Notes: generated from the sequence alone by a model not told the origin. Positions 33,516-46,261 are shown, counted from the first letter of the stretch. The stretch is 64,000 nucleotides of DNA from Morella rubra (GCA_003952965.2 CM025852.1:19665279-19729278); one strand, 5' to 3'. Numbers and translations are program-made.

Positions 33516-36317
33516 TTATGCATCACAGACAACAGGCACCGCTTCATATACTGGCAACTCTCTAAACCTCCGAGGAAAGAAGCAGCGACCGCCAAACCTT
33601 TGCTGCAAGTAAATTATCATTGCAAAAAGCAAACACCCAAGAGGGATAACAACATCCCAAGCAGTGGAGTAAAAATCTGCACCAGGACTCGCGTATATGT
33701 ATGACCCATCATAGTGACGAGCAAAATTGTGAGCCCTGTAAAGATCATATGCATGTGGTAGCAATCGGACGAAAGTGTTTCCGATGTAGAATGAGCAAGA
33801 AAGTGTCTTCTGTCTTGAGTTCCACAAGATGTTGAGCAGAATTTGAGACAAGAGAAAACCATCCAAGACCAAACCAGCATAAGATTTTAGGTGCCCCCAA
33901 AGAGAATCGGATTGAACAATTGTAGGGGAATTCGCACCCATCCCACCATCATCGTTGCTATTCCACCAGCTCCCCACCACAGCAACCATGGCTCCGGCCA
34001 CGTATAACGTTAAAGCCACAAAGAGAGTCTTCTTCTCCGCACTCCACAAGCCTTTTTTATTTCCATCACCCCATTTTGCTGACCACGTTTTCTGCAGAAG
34101 ACGGAATTGAAACAAGAAAGCTACCATTCCAGCCACCCTTACAATCACCTCGTCTGCTTCAACCCATCCACCACTGCCAAACCATCTGTTCCTCCTACGA
34201 GGATAATCAAAGAACAAGGCTTCAAAGTTAAGCACTAGAGGTATCAAGTGACCCAAAGTTAGAACTGATAGCATGACAAGGGAGACGAAGGGAAGCACGT
34301 CAGGATGCCTTTTCACATGAAAGATCTGTAGCACCACAAAGACACATGACAGTGTGGTGGAGATAAGTACCATGATAATTTCCACATCCATCCTCCAAAT
34401 GGAGAATCCATCATCGTAAAAAGAAGCTGAAGACAAGTCTAAACGTTCGAAGTAAAGTGGATCAGATCTTCCGCGTGTGCTATTAATGCTTCCCTTGATA
34501 TAACTTGCCTTCTTTGAGTTTACTGGAGGGAAATGCAATTTGACAAGAATCCGACAATCCAAAGAATCACCTGATGGTATTTGATTGTCTGAGGCAAGAT
34601 TTCGGCAGCCTACCATACACAAGCTTCCTGTTTCAGCATGATAAGTCCCTTCTGCTAAAATCTCGATTGTCTCATATGAAACAGACGAAGTGTTAAAGGG
34701 AGACATCCTTCCGAAAGGTGCGAGGCCTATTTTGTAGCTGATATTGACCGAGCCGCTGCTGGAATTTGATGGCTCCACAGAGCCTTGAGAGCTTGAGTAC
34801 TCATAATTCTGATCGCCAACGGACAGGGGAACCGAATAACCCCATGCAATTTGTCCTTTAGAATTTTTCACTGAGATGTCGAATCTCATAAAGTCAGAGT
34901 TCCCGTTCGGATATCTTTCCCCCTGGGTTTTAGCAGGCTTTTCAGGCTTGGGGCACCACTTCCTAGCAGTATCAATTTTTGTATATTTATACTTCGAGTC
35001 AGCAACCCCAACGGCAGGACTCGACGTCGAAGAACTTCGAAGCATAATCGGATCGAAGTAACCCGACTCTTTCTCGGTTTTGTTAGTCCAAATTTGCCCC
35101 ACAATGCTACTAGCATCTTTGATTGACCAGATTGCAGGAAACCGCAAGGTCAACTTTGTTGAACAATCACCCACACGAGCACTAGCCAAAGATTCCGTGA
35201 CTCCCAAAAATCGGCAAGCAACAATACAGAGCTGGTGTTTGCTCTCATCCCATGATCCTTCCCCAACCAGAGTCGTTTGGGCATTGAAACTCCGGTAATA
35301 ATTAACGTAGGTACCGTTAGGAAACTCCACCAGAACCCGCATCCTTTCTTTGTCCTCAGAACATTCAAAGCCATACAAGGACATGACACGAGGCACATAT
35401 CCGATGCCTGCATCAAATGGATTACAGTTCTTTGCAGAGTTGAAATCCCTGACATATCGCAAATTGAATTGATTGACTGCCCTTGAGGCAATTGAACAGA
35501 ATGTTCCTTTTGGAAGAGAACTAAGTGACAAACCTGGCGGAATCTCACTTCCACCAGAACATCCGTTTTTGTGATCCTCCGAAACAGAATGGTATTCATA
35601 ATTCATTTGAGGAAGTAGCATTATAGAAACTGGATCAAATTTGTCTGCACCCTCGGCAGAACTCAAGTTCTCTAAAGTTCCAGTAATCAAACTTGTAATA
35701 CTACTCGAACTGGTGAGATTATTGAGTTTAAGAACGGCTCCAATATTAACCAAATTACCTTCTTTAGTGCGCGCAGAAGCCGATCCAACCGTACAAAGCT
35801 TCCCATTCGATTGTGACCAGTACCCCTGAAGTTCGAAACTTATCGAACTTCTCTGAGGCCTACCGTAGTAGGAGTAGCTATAGGATGACTGGCGGCCATA
35901 CGAGAAATCTTCCTCGTAGTTGTATTTGTTCGCGCTTGGAAATGTTAAACGCCCTTCAAACTTGAATAATCCTGGCATATCAGTCTTATAGATAGCCAAG
36001 GTGCGAAGTAAGACGGAGTTTGAGAAAGTCGAGGCGTATGAATACGGGTCTGGGCCCAAAACTGGACCGCCACCGGTATAGTAACCATCATAGGATCGCG
36101 CAACGGGAAAGTTTGCGAGTCGATCAGGGGTTGCGCTGCGTCCTGGTACGGTTGAAGAACAATGATCCTTATAAGAGTCTTGAGTTCTTGAGGACGAGAC
36201 AGGGTTCAAAGAGAAGGAGGCGAACAAGAAGGAAAACATGAGAAGCCATGTCAGTGTGTGCCATCTTTGTGAAGGGTTGGGCATTGCGGAAGAGCTCTGC
36301 ACCATGATGTTGCTCAT
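33516..36317 (-). CDS. DUF2921 multi-pass membrane protein
   Basis: A single exon of 933 codons from the ATG of MSNIMVQSSSAMPNPSQRW. Residues 19-42 form a signal peptide (WHTLTWLLMFSFLFASFSL). The long lumenal or extracellular part is rich in Ser, Thr and N-glycosylation sequons and repeats the theme C-V-G/A-C with G-x-W or G-x-Y (LCMVGCRNL; LCIVACRFLG; LQGYWSQSNGKLCTVGSAS). About six membrane segments follow residue 642. This is the DUF2921 architecture of plants. Relatives such as FLYING SAUCER1 add a C-terminal RING; this protein ends at FRELPVYEAVPVVCDA without one. Function is unknown. A TATA box lies about 80 bases upstream. Confidence 0.92.
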   Translation of the reverse strand: MSNIMVQSSSAMPNPSQRWHTLTWLLMFSFLFASFSLNPVSSSRTQDSYKDHCSSTVPGRSATPDRLANFPVARSYDGYYTGGGPVLGPDPYSYASTFSNSVLLRTLAIYKTDMPGLFKFEGRLTFPSANKYNYEEDFSYGRQSSYSYSYYGRPQRSSISFELQGYWSQSNGKLCTVGSASARTKEGNLVNIGAVLKLNNLTSSSSITSLITGTLENLSSAEGADKFDPVSIMLLPQMNYEYHSVSEDHKNGCSGGSEIPPGLSLSSLPKGTFCSIASRAVNQFNLRYVRDFNSAKNCNPFDAGIGYVPRVMSLYGFECSEDKERMRVLVEFPNGTYVNYYRSFNAQTTLVGEGSWDESKHQLCIVACRFLGVTESLASARVGDCSTKLTLRFPAIWSIKDASSIVGQIWTNKTEKESGYFDPIMLRSSSTSSPAVGVADSKYKYTKIDTARKWCPKPEKPAKTQGERYPNGNSDFMRFDISVKNSKGQIAWGYSVPLSVGDQNYEYSSSQGSVEPSNSSSGSVNISYKIGLAPFGRMSPFNTSSVSYETIEILAEGTYHAETGSLCMVGCRNLASDNQIPSGDSLDCRILVKLHFPPVNSKKASYIKGSINSTRGRSDPLYFERLDLSSASFYDDGFSIWRMDVEIIMVLISTTLSCVFVVLQIFHVKRHPDVLPFVSLVMLSVLTLGHLIPLVLNFEALFFDYPRRRNRWFGSGGWVEADEVIVRVAGMVAFLFQFRLLQKTWSAKWGDGNKKGLWSAEKKTLFVALTLYVAGAMVAVVGSWWNSNDDGGMGANSPTIVQSDSLWGHLKSYAGLVLDGFLLSQILLNILWNSRQKTLSCSFYIGNTFVRLLPHAYDLYRAHNFARHYDGSYIYASPGADFYSTAWDVVIPLGCLLFAMIIYLQQRFGGRCFFPRRFRELPVYEAVPVVCDA

Positions 36318-36397
36318 AGATTCTTTCTTGGAGTGAAAGAACAATGAACAAGAAGAAGAGGCACCACATGTGGGTCAAGACTGGAATACATATCTGG

Positions 36398-36406
36398 TTT
36401 ATATAC
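36398..36406 (-). promoter_or_regulatory. TATA box of the DUF2921 gene
   Basis: On the minus strand GTATATAAA lies about 80 bases before the ATG, a normal core-promoter distance for a short 5' UTR. Confidence 0.45.
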
Positions 36407-37617
36407 AAATATGTGGCTCTGTGACTCTCTGTGCAGTGCTTAGTAGCTGAGAATATTCCCCGCAATACCTTCAATTGTCGTTGCTTGGAGTCTTGGAGTG
36501 ATGTAGGGCAGCTTTAAATTTCAAGACTTGAAAGCAGCTGACTTTCAATAGTAATTGGCTCATCTTGGAACCCAAATGCAGGGTTCAAATGGTGGGGACA
36601 ATTGATTTAAGATTATGGAAGTGTAGGAACTGAAAGAAAGGAATAAAATAAATCAGATAATATAATATTTGCTAAGGTTTTGGTGAATATAGTTCTATAA
36701 ATTCTCATATATCTCTTTTGTGACAACTGACAAAATATTATCTAGATTACTAGACATCATCAAACCTCTCAGATGGTATAATTCAACTCATTCTCTACTT
36801 CTCCCCGGAGTATCAGATGGACATTCTTCAATTCCACAAACAACCCATCACACACGATCGATGAGACTCTCCATGACACGGAAAAAACCATCACCAAGTG
36901 GTTATATCCCAACAAAATGGAGAAATGGTCGAGTGCACCCCTTAGAACAGGGGTGAGGCCACTCCCAGAGATGAGAATTTTGGACAAATCTATGCTACTT
37001 TCAATGGTGCAAATAATTTTCAAGGGCCATGTGTTCTTGACCTTTGGTTTGTTGTGCCGTCAAAATCGGGTGTTTTTTCTTGGGCCCCAAACGTTTAATT
37101 AGGTTAGAAAATTTCCAAGTCATTGGAGAGGTTGCCGTGGAAGAAGTTGACAGATTGGAAAGCAAGTCAAGGTTGACGAAGACTTGGAAATTCATTCCCC
37201 CTGTCCAGACCAAATGATACGGCAAGCACGAACTGGAAAATGTTTGTTACACGGCACTCTCTTTTTTGCTCAATTTTCTCAACCATTTAAAAGAACCGTG
37301 AAAACCAGATAAAAGAGATTAAAAAGAAAGGGAAAAAAGGGGGGAAAAAAGGGGGGAAAAAAAAAGAAGAGATAGATGGATGAGACTGGATTCAATCTTA
37401 TTTTGTATGTGAGCTAACTACAAAAGGAAAAATCTCCAAGATATTATTGTTGAAAGTACACCAAAATAATTTCATTAGACATCTTTACATTATATAATGT
37501 AGCAAGTCGGTCTCTACGCAAATTAACAACGAAGAAGACGACAAATTGCTATGTCGCATTTGCGAGCACAAGAGACATCTAAAGAGAGACATTTCTAAAG
37601 CAAGATAATATTATATT
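36407..37617. other. Upstream flank of the DUF2921 gene
   Basis: No gene is supported. It contains a G/A-only tract at 37329-37375 and otherwise unremarkable AT-rich DNA. Confidence 0.4.
37329..37375. repeat. Homopurine tract with G runs
   Basis: Runs of GGG, GGGGGG and GGGGGG are separated by six-A spacers and followed by an A9 stretch. Such tracts may form triplex or quadruplex DNA; here it is only a compositional feature. Confidence 0.6.
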
Positions 37618-37629
37618 ATATCTATACGT

Positions 37630-37749
37630 AAATTTGTTTTTTTTTAGGCAAATATGGGGCAGTACCAAGCCCGCAGTCGAGGGGATTCGACCCCGGATCC
37701 ATCCCTCCGCGAAAGGGAGGAGGTGTCATCTGAGCAACAGCTCACTGCC
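37630..37749 (-). mobile_element. tRNA-derived SINE with 12-bp target duplication
   Basis: Read on the minus strand, it begins GGCAGTGAGCTGTTGCTCAG (A-box-like), has GGGGTCGAATCCCC (B-box-like) about 40 bases on, and ends in an A tract. Perfect 12-bp direct repeats ATATCTATACGT flank it (37618-37629 and 37750-37761). Pol III boxes, 3' A tail and a long target duplication together define a SINE of about 120 bp. Confidence 0.8.
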
Positions 37750-37761
37750 ATATCTATACGT

Positions 37762-38585
37762 TAGTTATACAAAAGGAAGGGGTGGGAAAACCCCCACAAA
37801 CAACCCCAAAGTAAAAATGCATAAACAGAACACAAGAAAAAGGAGATAAAGCCAATCCCCTGTCGCTTGACCGAATTGCAAGGAAAAGGACGTCATAGAG
37901 ACGATTTCTTTAGGCAGTCCATTAGACAGATTGTTCAAAGATGCTGCGGTATTCATTGTGGATGGCCCTTCTGAGACAAGTCGGAAATGATCTTTGCGCC
38001 CACTCTTTAGTAGCGAGTTCACTTTAAATTTGGATTATATTCGATCAGACACCGCAAAGAGTCTACACTAAAATTTGCAAGTTTGCATTACCCTATATGA
38101 CACGTAATCAGAAAAATGAAAAGAAGGACATCAGACATCTCTTAAAATTCAATTACTAGTTTGTCAATTTGTTGTTAAGGTCTTTCGAGAGAATAATTTT
38201 ATACCCTCAATATCATGAGAACAACAAAAAAAAAAAAAAACAGAAGAAGATACCATCCCCTCTAAAATTAGATAGATGCGTTATAAAGCAAGTGTCCCAG
38301 GTTATAAACATAAACCTTCTGGACTGAACTCTGTTCAAGATTGGAAACGAAGCCTTAGGTAACTTACAAGGTGATCCAGCTCCATCCCCAGACAATTAGA
38401 TAATCTTTTTAAGCTCATCCATTTCTGCGACTATGTACAGTATCCAAAATTAGCTGTCCACAACCTGAAGATATGGATGTAGATACTCTATAATTTTAGC
38501 TCTATACTATTCAAAATAAAATCAGAAACCTAAGTTGCATATGTCATGGGTGTAGAACAATTTGTCTCAACTACCAATCAGCCTT
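37762..38585. other. 3' flank of the E2 gene
   Basis: Probably holds the 3' UTR and terminator of the minus-strand E2 gene at its right end. No other gene is visible. Confidence 0.4.
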
Positions 38586-41500
38586 TCAAGAAGAAAGTGT
38601 TCCAGTTGCAGCATTAGGCGTATGAGATGACCGCTTGTTCCCATTCGTCGCAGCTGATAGGAATTTCTCACAGTTCTCAGCTCCGATTTGGGTGAATGCT
38701 TTCACAAGCATATCCACATATGCAGCCAAAGAATGCTTAAACCTTTTTGAGCAGCTCTTGTCGCTCACATCAACATCCTGCACCCCACCTTTGACCAGAC
38801 ATCCTACTTGAGCACCATCCATATATGCTTTACATGCCACAAGAATATCGTGTGCGCGATTGCAGAAATGCCCCAGAACAAAGTCCTCAAAATGCTGCAG
38901 CCACACAGGACATGGAATTAGATGTTGAAAACTCAGACAGAAGGAACAGTGATACACCAAGAATGTCTTCTCCACACAGATTGAAACAGACAATTCGTGG
39001 CAGCATCATTTCCATCAATGACTCTAGCACGTTTGTAGAGGTGACAGCACTAACCCATTTTCACATGCACAATAAAGACAGAACGACAAATATAGGACTT
39101 TTTTGGCTGCCAATGGTAATGATGCAGCAACACAATCAGATAGACCACAAAAAATTTACCTTCGTTCTACATTTACATGCTTACTCTATTTCAGAATCCC
39201 AAACTTAAAACAACCAATTACATATAATACAAATGAGTTAGACGGACACATGTCTGTAAGTGGGTGTAGAGAGAAAGAGATGAGAGCAGAATGAGATCAA
39301 CAGTCAAGGACCTAATTTAAATTGAAAACCACCCTTCATTTACCTATGACTTGCATCAAGTTTGCGTTGCAAGCCCACAGTTAAAAAGTTGTACTTCGCC
39401 CACTGAGGTGTAATTCAATTTAGTTTTAGTTTCATGAGCTCAATAGGCAGATCGTAATGAGATTGCTGCGGTATTTTATACCTTCACTTTGCCAGGCACA
39501 TGGTTTATGCATATGGATCTCAATGACTGGAGCTTGAAAAGCTATTGAAAGATTGCTCTCAACTGTGTAAGGTTTAACTTTTAAACCATAACTAGGCAAC
39601 TCATACTCAATCAAAGCACAATTGCATAAAGTGTATTTAACCTTCTGATTTTCAATGACGATGACAATATATCTAACATTCAACTCCAACCTCTATAAGA
39701 ACATATGCTCAAATGAGAAATGCTTGAATGATCCCATGTCTCATACAACACTTGGATGATCTAGTTTCACTACCATAAGCATCAATATCCTTCGATACAA
39801 ATTGTGAATATCGAGTCCATGGGGGAGACTTTTAGAAGTCAAGTAGCAGAAATGCTCTCTCTCTACTCCTACAACAAGCTTTGTAGAGCCTTTCCGATAT
39901 AACCGGAATTTCAGCTGAGAATGCTCCAGAGAGAACCCAGTGCCCTACGTGTAATTGGATACAAAGAGTCCTTTGTATGCATACTCCAAAAATACCTAAT
40001 AAAGTATTCAATTTTCAAATGTGCACCATGAAGCCCCTGTAACTCTTCTTCTCAAAGTTGCACAACTAATGCACATAACATGTTTTTGGCTAAGACTATA
40101 GTAACTTTACCATTTCATTGAAGTATCAAAAATGTACCCAGGAACCTTCATGAATTGATTCACTGGATTGTGCCAATGAAACTTTAACAGAAAGCCTACC
40201 AATGAGGTTAAAAATACTTTCTTAAAGTATACCTCTATGTCAATCCCAGCATGCGGACATTGATACCATTTAACGAGGAAAAATCTAGGGAATCTTACCT
40301 TTGGTGGCCTCCTCATTGTGTACATCATTGTTTTCAATGACAGGATAAATGTATCCTCATTGTATTGCTGGGACCTCATTTCACCAGAGGCTGAGCCACT
40401 CATATGTGCATACCCAGGTTCATTAAAATAGGGCTTTGTATTCAAGATTAACCCTTGTATGGAGACAAGCACTTGTAGTATTGTTGATACACCTGGGATC
40501 CACTTCTCATTCTTGTTGCCAGACCATGTGTTAAGCAAACTGAGGCATACTTTCCCACAATTGTACAAATTCGGATTCAGTCGAAGGCCACCAGAGTGGT
40601 AATAGACATGCTGGCATAAGCAATTTCCTCAGTTGTCAGACTTATTATGTAAACCAGCAGGTGTAAAAACAAGTGCCACATGTTCAAAGCCTCAATCACA
40701 TACCGGGGGTACATTAGGATAGTCACTGGGGAAAAAAACATCAAAGAAGAAGAGACCGTCATGGTAGGGAGTGCCCTCCGCTCCAATGATGACAGCACGC
40801 AGAAGCTCCATCCTTGTTTCATAAACCCTCACAAATATTGTACCTGTTGTGCATTAAACAGAAAGGGGAAAGGAAAGGTGGTTCAGGGAGCATCCCACAC
40901 TGTTTCTACAGCTATGTTCAGCAAACTCATTTTTTGAGTTTTAATTGCAAAGTATAGTTTCCACTTATGGGGAAGTCAGAGCCATTACATAACATGAACA
41001 GAAAGCATCAATAGATCACCTGGCAAATCCTTCTCCAGGATTTTCCACTCCTCCTGAATCCTTTTTGCCCAATTCTTTGGTGGCTGCAAGAAAGAAGGTG
41101 ACAAAGACGTAAATTACAGAGGTTTAGTACAAGGTATTGAAAAACAACAAGGCATACTATGCATCACCTAAACCTAGTCACCTGCTTCATGTAAGAACCA
41201 TGGACAGTAAAGTGATGGTCTGAATGGTCTTCAACAGTATCAAATTGTTTAAAACTCTGGAAGTTCCTCAGAATTTCATCTTTGTCCCTGCCAGAGATTG
41301 CCTCAACAGGAAATGTTGAACTACCTTCAGCAGCTACGTGATACTTATTTGGGAAAGGATCGTGAACCCAGGGGATATCAGCCACTTCTTCTGAAGGACC
41401 ATGTAAACCAGGAAATGGAACATAAAAAGCAGATTGTGTTGGATGGCTAGCAAAAGCCTGCTTCATCATTTTTGTTTTAAAGGACTCCTGCCACCAGGGC

Positions 41501-44500
41501 ATGGATGGTTCTACTCCAGTAGGATAACTTGATGGATCTGCATGCACTGGGAAAGGTGGATTATATGTACTACTCGTACTAACTTGCTTCTTAACCTTCT
41601 CAGGAGTATAATGTCCCCAACTAGATGATTCCATTAAGTCCAATTGATTGACATAACTAATTATAGTTGAATTATTTGAAGCAACTGGCTTTTTCTTGCT
41701 TTTGAAAGGCTCCAAGAACCACCTTGATTTTGATGATTCTTTCCCAAGGGGGAGATTCAGAGCATTCCCTCTGTGCTTTGGAGCAGATGATTTATTCTTA
41801 CTTTGGGCAGCTCGTGAATGATTCCAAGGTGAAGATGGATCCATTTCAGGATGGTTAATTACAGTATCCATTTGGGTTTGCATGCCTGAACTACCCACTG
41901 AAGATGGTGTCAAGTCAACATAAGCAGGCTTTGCTGACCTTGAAGACATAGATGAGTCTATCCCATGGGGACCCACAGAATTCAAGTGGATTTCAGACCC
42001 TTTGCAGTGTGAACTACTTGCAATATCTGCCTTTTTCTTGGCCTGAGGAAAATCTGGCAACCAAGGAATTGGCGCCTCTATCCCAGGAGGGATATCCATG
42101 TTATCAAAATGGGCTTGCACGAAGGCATACTCATCAAAATCCATGAAATCATCAAAATAAACATCATTATTATCGTCATAAGATAGGTCAGAACTATGAC
42201 CATCAAGGTTGATCACATTATGCGAGACGGGAGAAAAACTCTCCAAACATTCAATCCCATTCACTGGATCAAGGTTTTCCGCACCAGAAGCAGCAAAAAA
42301 ATAATTGGGCAAAGGTTCCTGAAAAATAATACAATAAATACAAAGAAGAATAAGAGAACATATAGCTGACTTGGATGTTTATTGTTCTAATAAAAGTCAC
42401 AAATCAACAGCTAGAACATATTTAAAATGTTTCTCACAAACCTTAGCTTGATTATCATCATGACCGTCAAAAACATCTTTTATTGCCTTCCCTTTCTTGT
42501 TTGCATCAAATGTTTCATCTATGAACACGACGTCGCCCGAATCTCCATCTTTGTCTATATCAATCACATCATGCAGAATAACCTAGAAAGGGTCAAGAAA
42601 TTTCCCTTACCTTCATTAACTGGTAACCAAATATTTTCAGTACTTAAAACTCCAATTATATAAGACAAAATATTTTTTCACTCCACAAGGCAATGCTAGT
42701 GCTATTCTATTTCATCAGCCTCAAAGTGTTCAACAAGACAGAAAAGAAGGCAAGCAGGGAACAGAAAGAAAGAGAAAGCATACTCACATGCCAATAACCA
42801 CAAGACCAAGACCAAAAATATTCAAAACTGAAGATTCAACATCCACATGAATTTCTTAGTACAAACATCAAACGAGATGTTTGGGAAGCAAGAACCTTCC
42901 CAATTTTTTAGGAATCTTCTGGATTTTCAGATTTTCTTTCAAACTCCCCAAAACTGAGATTTTGAAAAAACAACGAATATAAAAATAAATAAATAAGATT
43001 AAAAATATAACTCTAAAACTTTGAAAACAAAAGTCTTCCCCTTCCCTCAAGCGCACTACTGAGGGAATACCCTCTCGATGCGATGAAGGCAGCCGCCCCA
43101 ACGGCTGGGATGACGCAATAGTCGTGGTTGATCCCAAGATGGCTCCGATTGTGGGTCACCACCCTTGGAGGCATGATCGACCCTGTGACGCAATGGATTG
43201 TGGCCAACCCATTAGCCAACCCTCCTAGGTGGCAGGATCTACGACGCCTGCAATTGTCGCAACCCACCAAGGGTAGTAGGGTGCCGTGCAGACCTTTAGA
43301 AAAAACAACATAAAAACTAACACTAAACCTCAAAAAATTATCAATCTCAAAGAATCTATCCAAACAATTCTTCATTCAACCTACCCACTTTCACAAAAGC
43401 TATAAAAATGTCCTCAAACATATTTCCCTAAAACCTAAACCCATGAATTTTTTGCTATCCTGATGTGCCCTAAATCTCTCAGTCTGGCGGCAGATTTTGA
43501 GCCTTTACCAAAGTGTTCAGACACTTTATGCAGGATATCGTGCTATTAGCAGCTTATATCTACCTTCTCTACCTTTCCAATTTCTAAATTGGAAACCATC
43601 TCTCCTCATAGTGCCAACTGCAATTTGAGAGCAGATACATCTGCTGCTCAACTGTCATTTACAGTAACCAAGCATGTGTCAATACACAAATTCTAAATTT
43701 ATAACATATAAAGGAACCCAACTCCCTCAATAGAAAAGAGAAAACAATGCAAAAGAGATCCGGCAGTACATTCTTATAATACATTAACACTAAGTAAATT
43801 CTTTACACCACCTCTTAAACTCTTCTTCTTCTTTTTTCTTTTTCTTGTAGGGAGGGGTGTCGGTAACTAAGTACATTAATCTGAAATAGATGCACAAACT
43901 TCGATGCAAGTCCAGTATCATCAATTCAGTTACCAAATTACCAGTAGTCACTAACAACTTACTAGCAAACAGTACAGCAGTGACAAAACTATACCGACAA
44001 TAGCCAAGCACATTTTTCTTCAACCAACAGCAAAGACAAAAGGAATGAAACGAACAACAGGAGTTTCAAATCTTCCCCCCAATGCAATATTTTACCTAAC
44101 CACGATGGCTGCAATATCCCTACATCCCATATTTCCACTTCGAAACTCCCTTGAATGAAATTTCCAAAAGACGCATAAAACAACCGGGGGAAAAAATTTA
44201 GCGAAAGACAACCCTAAAACCAGAAAATCTAACTAGATTAGTTTTAAATCCCCAATATTGCAGAAGCAAGCAAGAGTATACACTGTCGTAACGAAAACAC
44301 ACTCTCCTTATCAATTTCAAGCAATTCAAAATATTTACAGCATGCCTTAGCTAAAAAAGTCCCATCCCAGTAGAAGCAGTGATCCAAACAGGACATGTCC
44401 GCAATCCGAAGTGTGCGATCACCAATCCAAACGGAAAACTAAAAACTGGTAGAATAGAATTTCAAAATTCACTTGAAAGAAGCTAACTTTCGAGGATTCG

Positions 44501-44667
44501 TTCATGCGTACATATTAAGGCAAGTGTTCAAGCGAAAGAAACAAGCAAGAATTTCAGAGAATCGAGTCGAAAAGGAATAGAATTTTCTTCGTTTAGACCT
44601 CTTTCTGTCCGAGCAATTTCGAGGGCCGGAAAAACGAGGGCGGAATTTCGACGACTTCTGGCTCCAT
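38586..44667 (-). CDS. UBC25: Ubiquitin-conjugating enzyme E2, UBC25/26 (PFU) type
   Basis: Seven exons join in phase to 723 codons: 44667-44599, 42582-42442, 42318-41182, 41083-41020, 40843-40704, 40610-40299, 38894-38586. The start MEPEVVEIPP is typical of plant UBC25/26. Residues 24-449 are acidic, Ser- and Pro-rich and probably disordered, with recurring acidic-Trp phrases (APIPWLPDFPQ; VADIPWVHDPFP). The UBC fold begins near residue 450 (NWAKRIQEEW). The usual HPN triad is NPN (529-531) and the catalytic Cys is residue 539 in NCGKVCLSLLNTW; the ten-residue spacing is correct. NPN in place of HPN is seen in large E2s of the UBE2O type. It transfers ubiquitin to substrates. Intron 1 (2.0 kb) carries a GC-richer insertion near 43130-43300. 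The short first coding exon and its splice donor fit the conserved start. Confidence 0.93.
42868..43430. mobile_element. Possible MITE-like insertion in E2 intron 1
   Basis: A GC-richer core (about 43040-43300) sits inside an AT-rich intron. ATGTTTGGGAAG at the left and CAAACATATTTCCC at the right are roughly inverted. No target duplication could be fixed. Confidence 0.25.
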
Positions 44668-46149
44668 AAACGAGGAGCTGGTTTCGGAAAACACAGGCTT
44701 CCTGTTTGGAGGGCGAGAAAGTGCAGGAAAATTAGAGAAAGTTGGTTAGAACATATTGTGCAAGAAACCGAAAGAGAGAGAGAGAGAGAGTTTAAAAGGC
44801 AAGTGAAGACAGAAGGAGAGAGAAAGAGAGACTGAGAAAGAAACTTGGAAAAATGGGGGAATTATGTGCTAAACGGCGGCGGCTTCATCGACCGGCTCCT
44901 GATAGAGTGAAACGAAACGGCGGGCTGAAGAATGGCTGAGGGCTCAGCGGGTTGATTCAATGTACTATAGCCTCCGCGGATTTATTGATATTTGTTTGGG
45001 AGAGACTAGAGAGCGTGAAAGAGAAGTCCTTGGAGTTGGCTTCATGGCTTCGCGCCTTGACGAATGACGCGGCATAGATTGAGACGACCCCGCATTTTTT
45101 TGTAAACGCACACGTTTCCCCCCGTTAATTTCAAGTTTACCACTGTTAAAGTACCGGGCTTAGTCAAACTTTCTACGAGTCTGGTTCGCCTACAGTGACC
45201 TACCGTGAAACCAGCATTTTCAAAAATAATAATAATAATTACGTGTACAAGTTAGAATATAGTCCATGCAAGTTTTAAGTTTTTTTAGGATTTTGGTTGA
45301 AATTAAAATTTTTGTTATTAATAAATTCGTAAAATTTTAGTTTACTAGAGTTGATGAAAAAATGAAGAAAAATAGATTTAAATGACAAATAGAAATTGCA
45401 CCTATTTTCTTTAGAGATGTCACAAGTGTCAAGTGAATGCGGATTATATCTACACGTATAGAGCTTCGTAACCAATTCACACCATGGCCATTTGTAGTAT
45501 ATTGCCTAGATATCATAGGAAGTTAACCCGAAGGCAACCAATTGGATCTGGGCAAGGGAAAGCGCAGTGCGCCTGGTGCAAATGACGTTTTTTTTTTAAT
45601 ATTTATTATAATAGAAAGACAAGATTTAGAGGAGAAAAAAGTTATTTTATAATTAGTTTATTAGGTTAAAATTTTAGAATTGTCAAATACTTGAGATGCA
45701 AATACCTAGGCACTAATGAAAAATTTCACCCTCAAACAATTATACTAATATCATTTTTTTTTTTTTTTTTAGCGAAAGGGGAAAGAAGCAACCACTGTAG
45801 CAATCTTCTCTGAACATGACCATAGAAGTATTTTTACAGAATGTTCGGTTTGAACTATAGATATTACCGAACCATCAGCACAACATAAGCAAAACCACTA
45901 GCCCAATTTAAACCTTCGGACTGTCTCTCAAAATCCCATCACCAAATCATAAAAGCCAATCTAAGTTGATCTTTTGTGATTTTCTGATGTTTCAGTTGAT
46001 CTTTCGTGTAATTTGAAAATAGTCAGAAAATGCTTTGCATGTGAACTGAAAAGAAGGGAAGGCTGAAGGGGTAACCAACTGCTCACACGAAAAAAGGAAA
46101 AAGAACCAAAAAAAAAAAACGAAGGAGGTAACGAACAGAAGATATCCAA
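44668..46149. other. 5' flank of the E2 gene and intergenic DNA
   Basis: A (GA)n run at 44773-44790 lies in the likely 5' UTR. A T tract (45752-45770) and AT-rich DNA follow. No gene is supported. Confidence 0.4.
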
Positions 46150-46261
46150 TGGCGGATGTAGGGGGTGGCCCTGGGCGGCCGCCCCCATTGGACAAGCTAA
46201 AAAAAAAAATTTTGTCTTAAGAGATCGCTCCCCTTCAAATTAGGTCTTGGATCCGCCACTG
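46150..46261. mobile_element. Short hAT-like MITE
   Basis: About 110 bp with ends AATGGCGGATGTAG and TTGGATCCGCCACTG (inverted match GGCGGAT/ATCCGCC) and GATATCC on both sides (46142-46148 and 46264-46270) as a probable target duplication. The GC-rich interior repeats GGCGGCCGCC. Confidence 0.45.

Noticed and set aside
36169..36474. 101-codon minus-strand frame over the start of the DUF2921 gene
   Set aside because: It overlaps the well-supported DUF2921 CDS in another frame and has no independent support.
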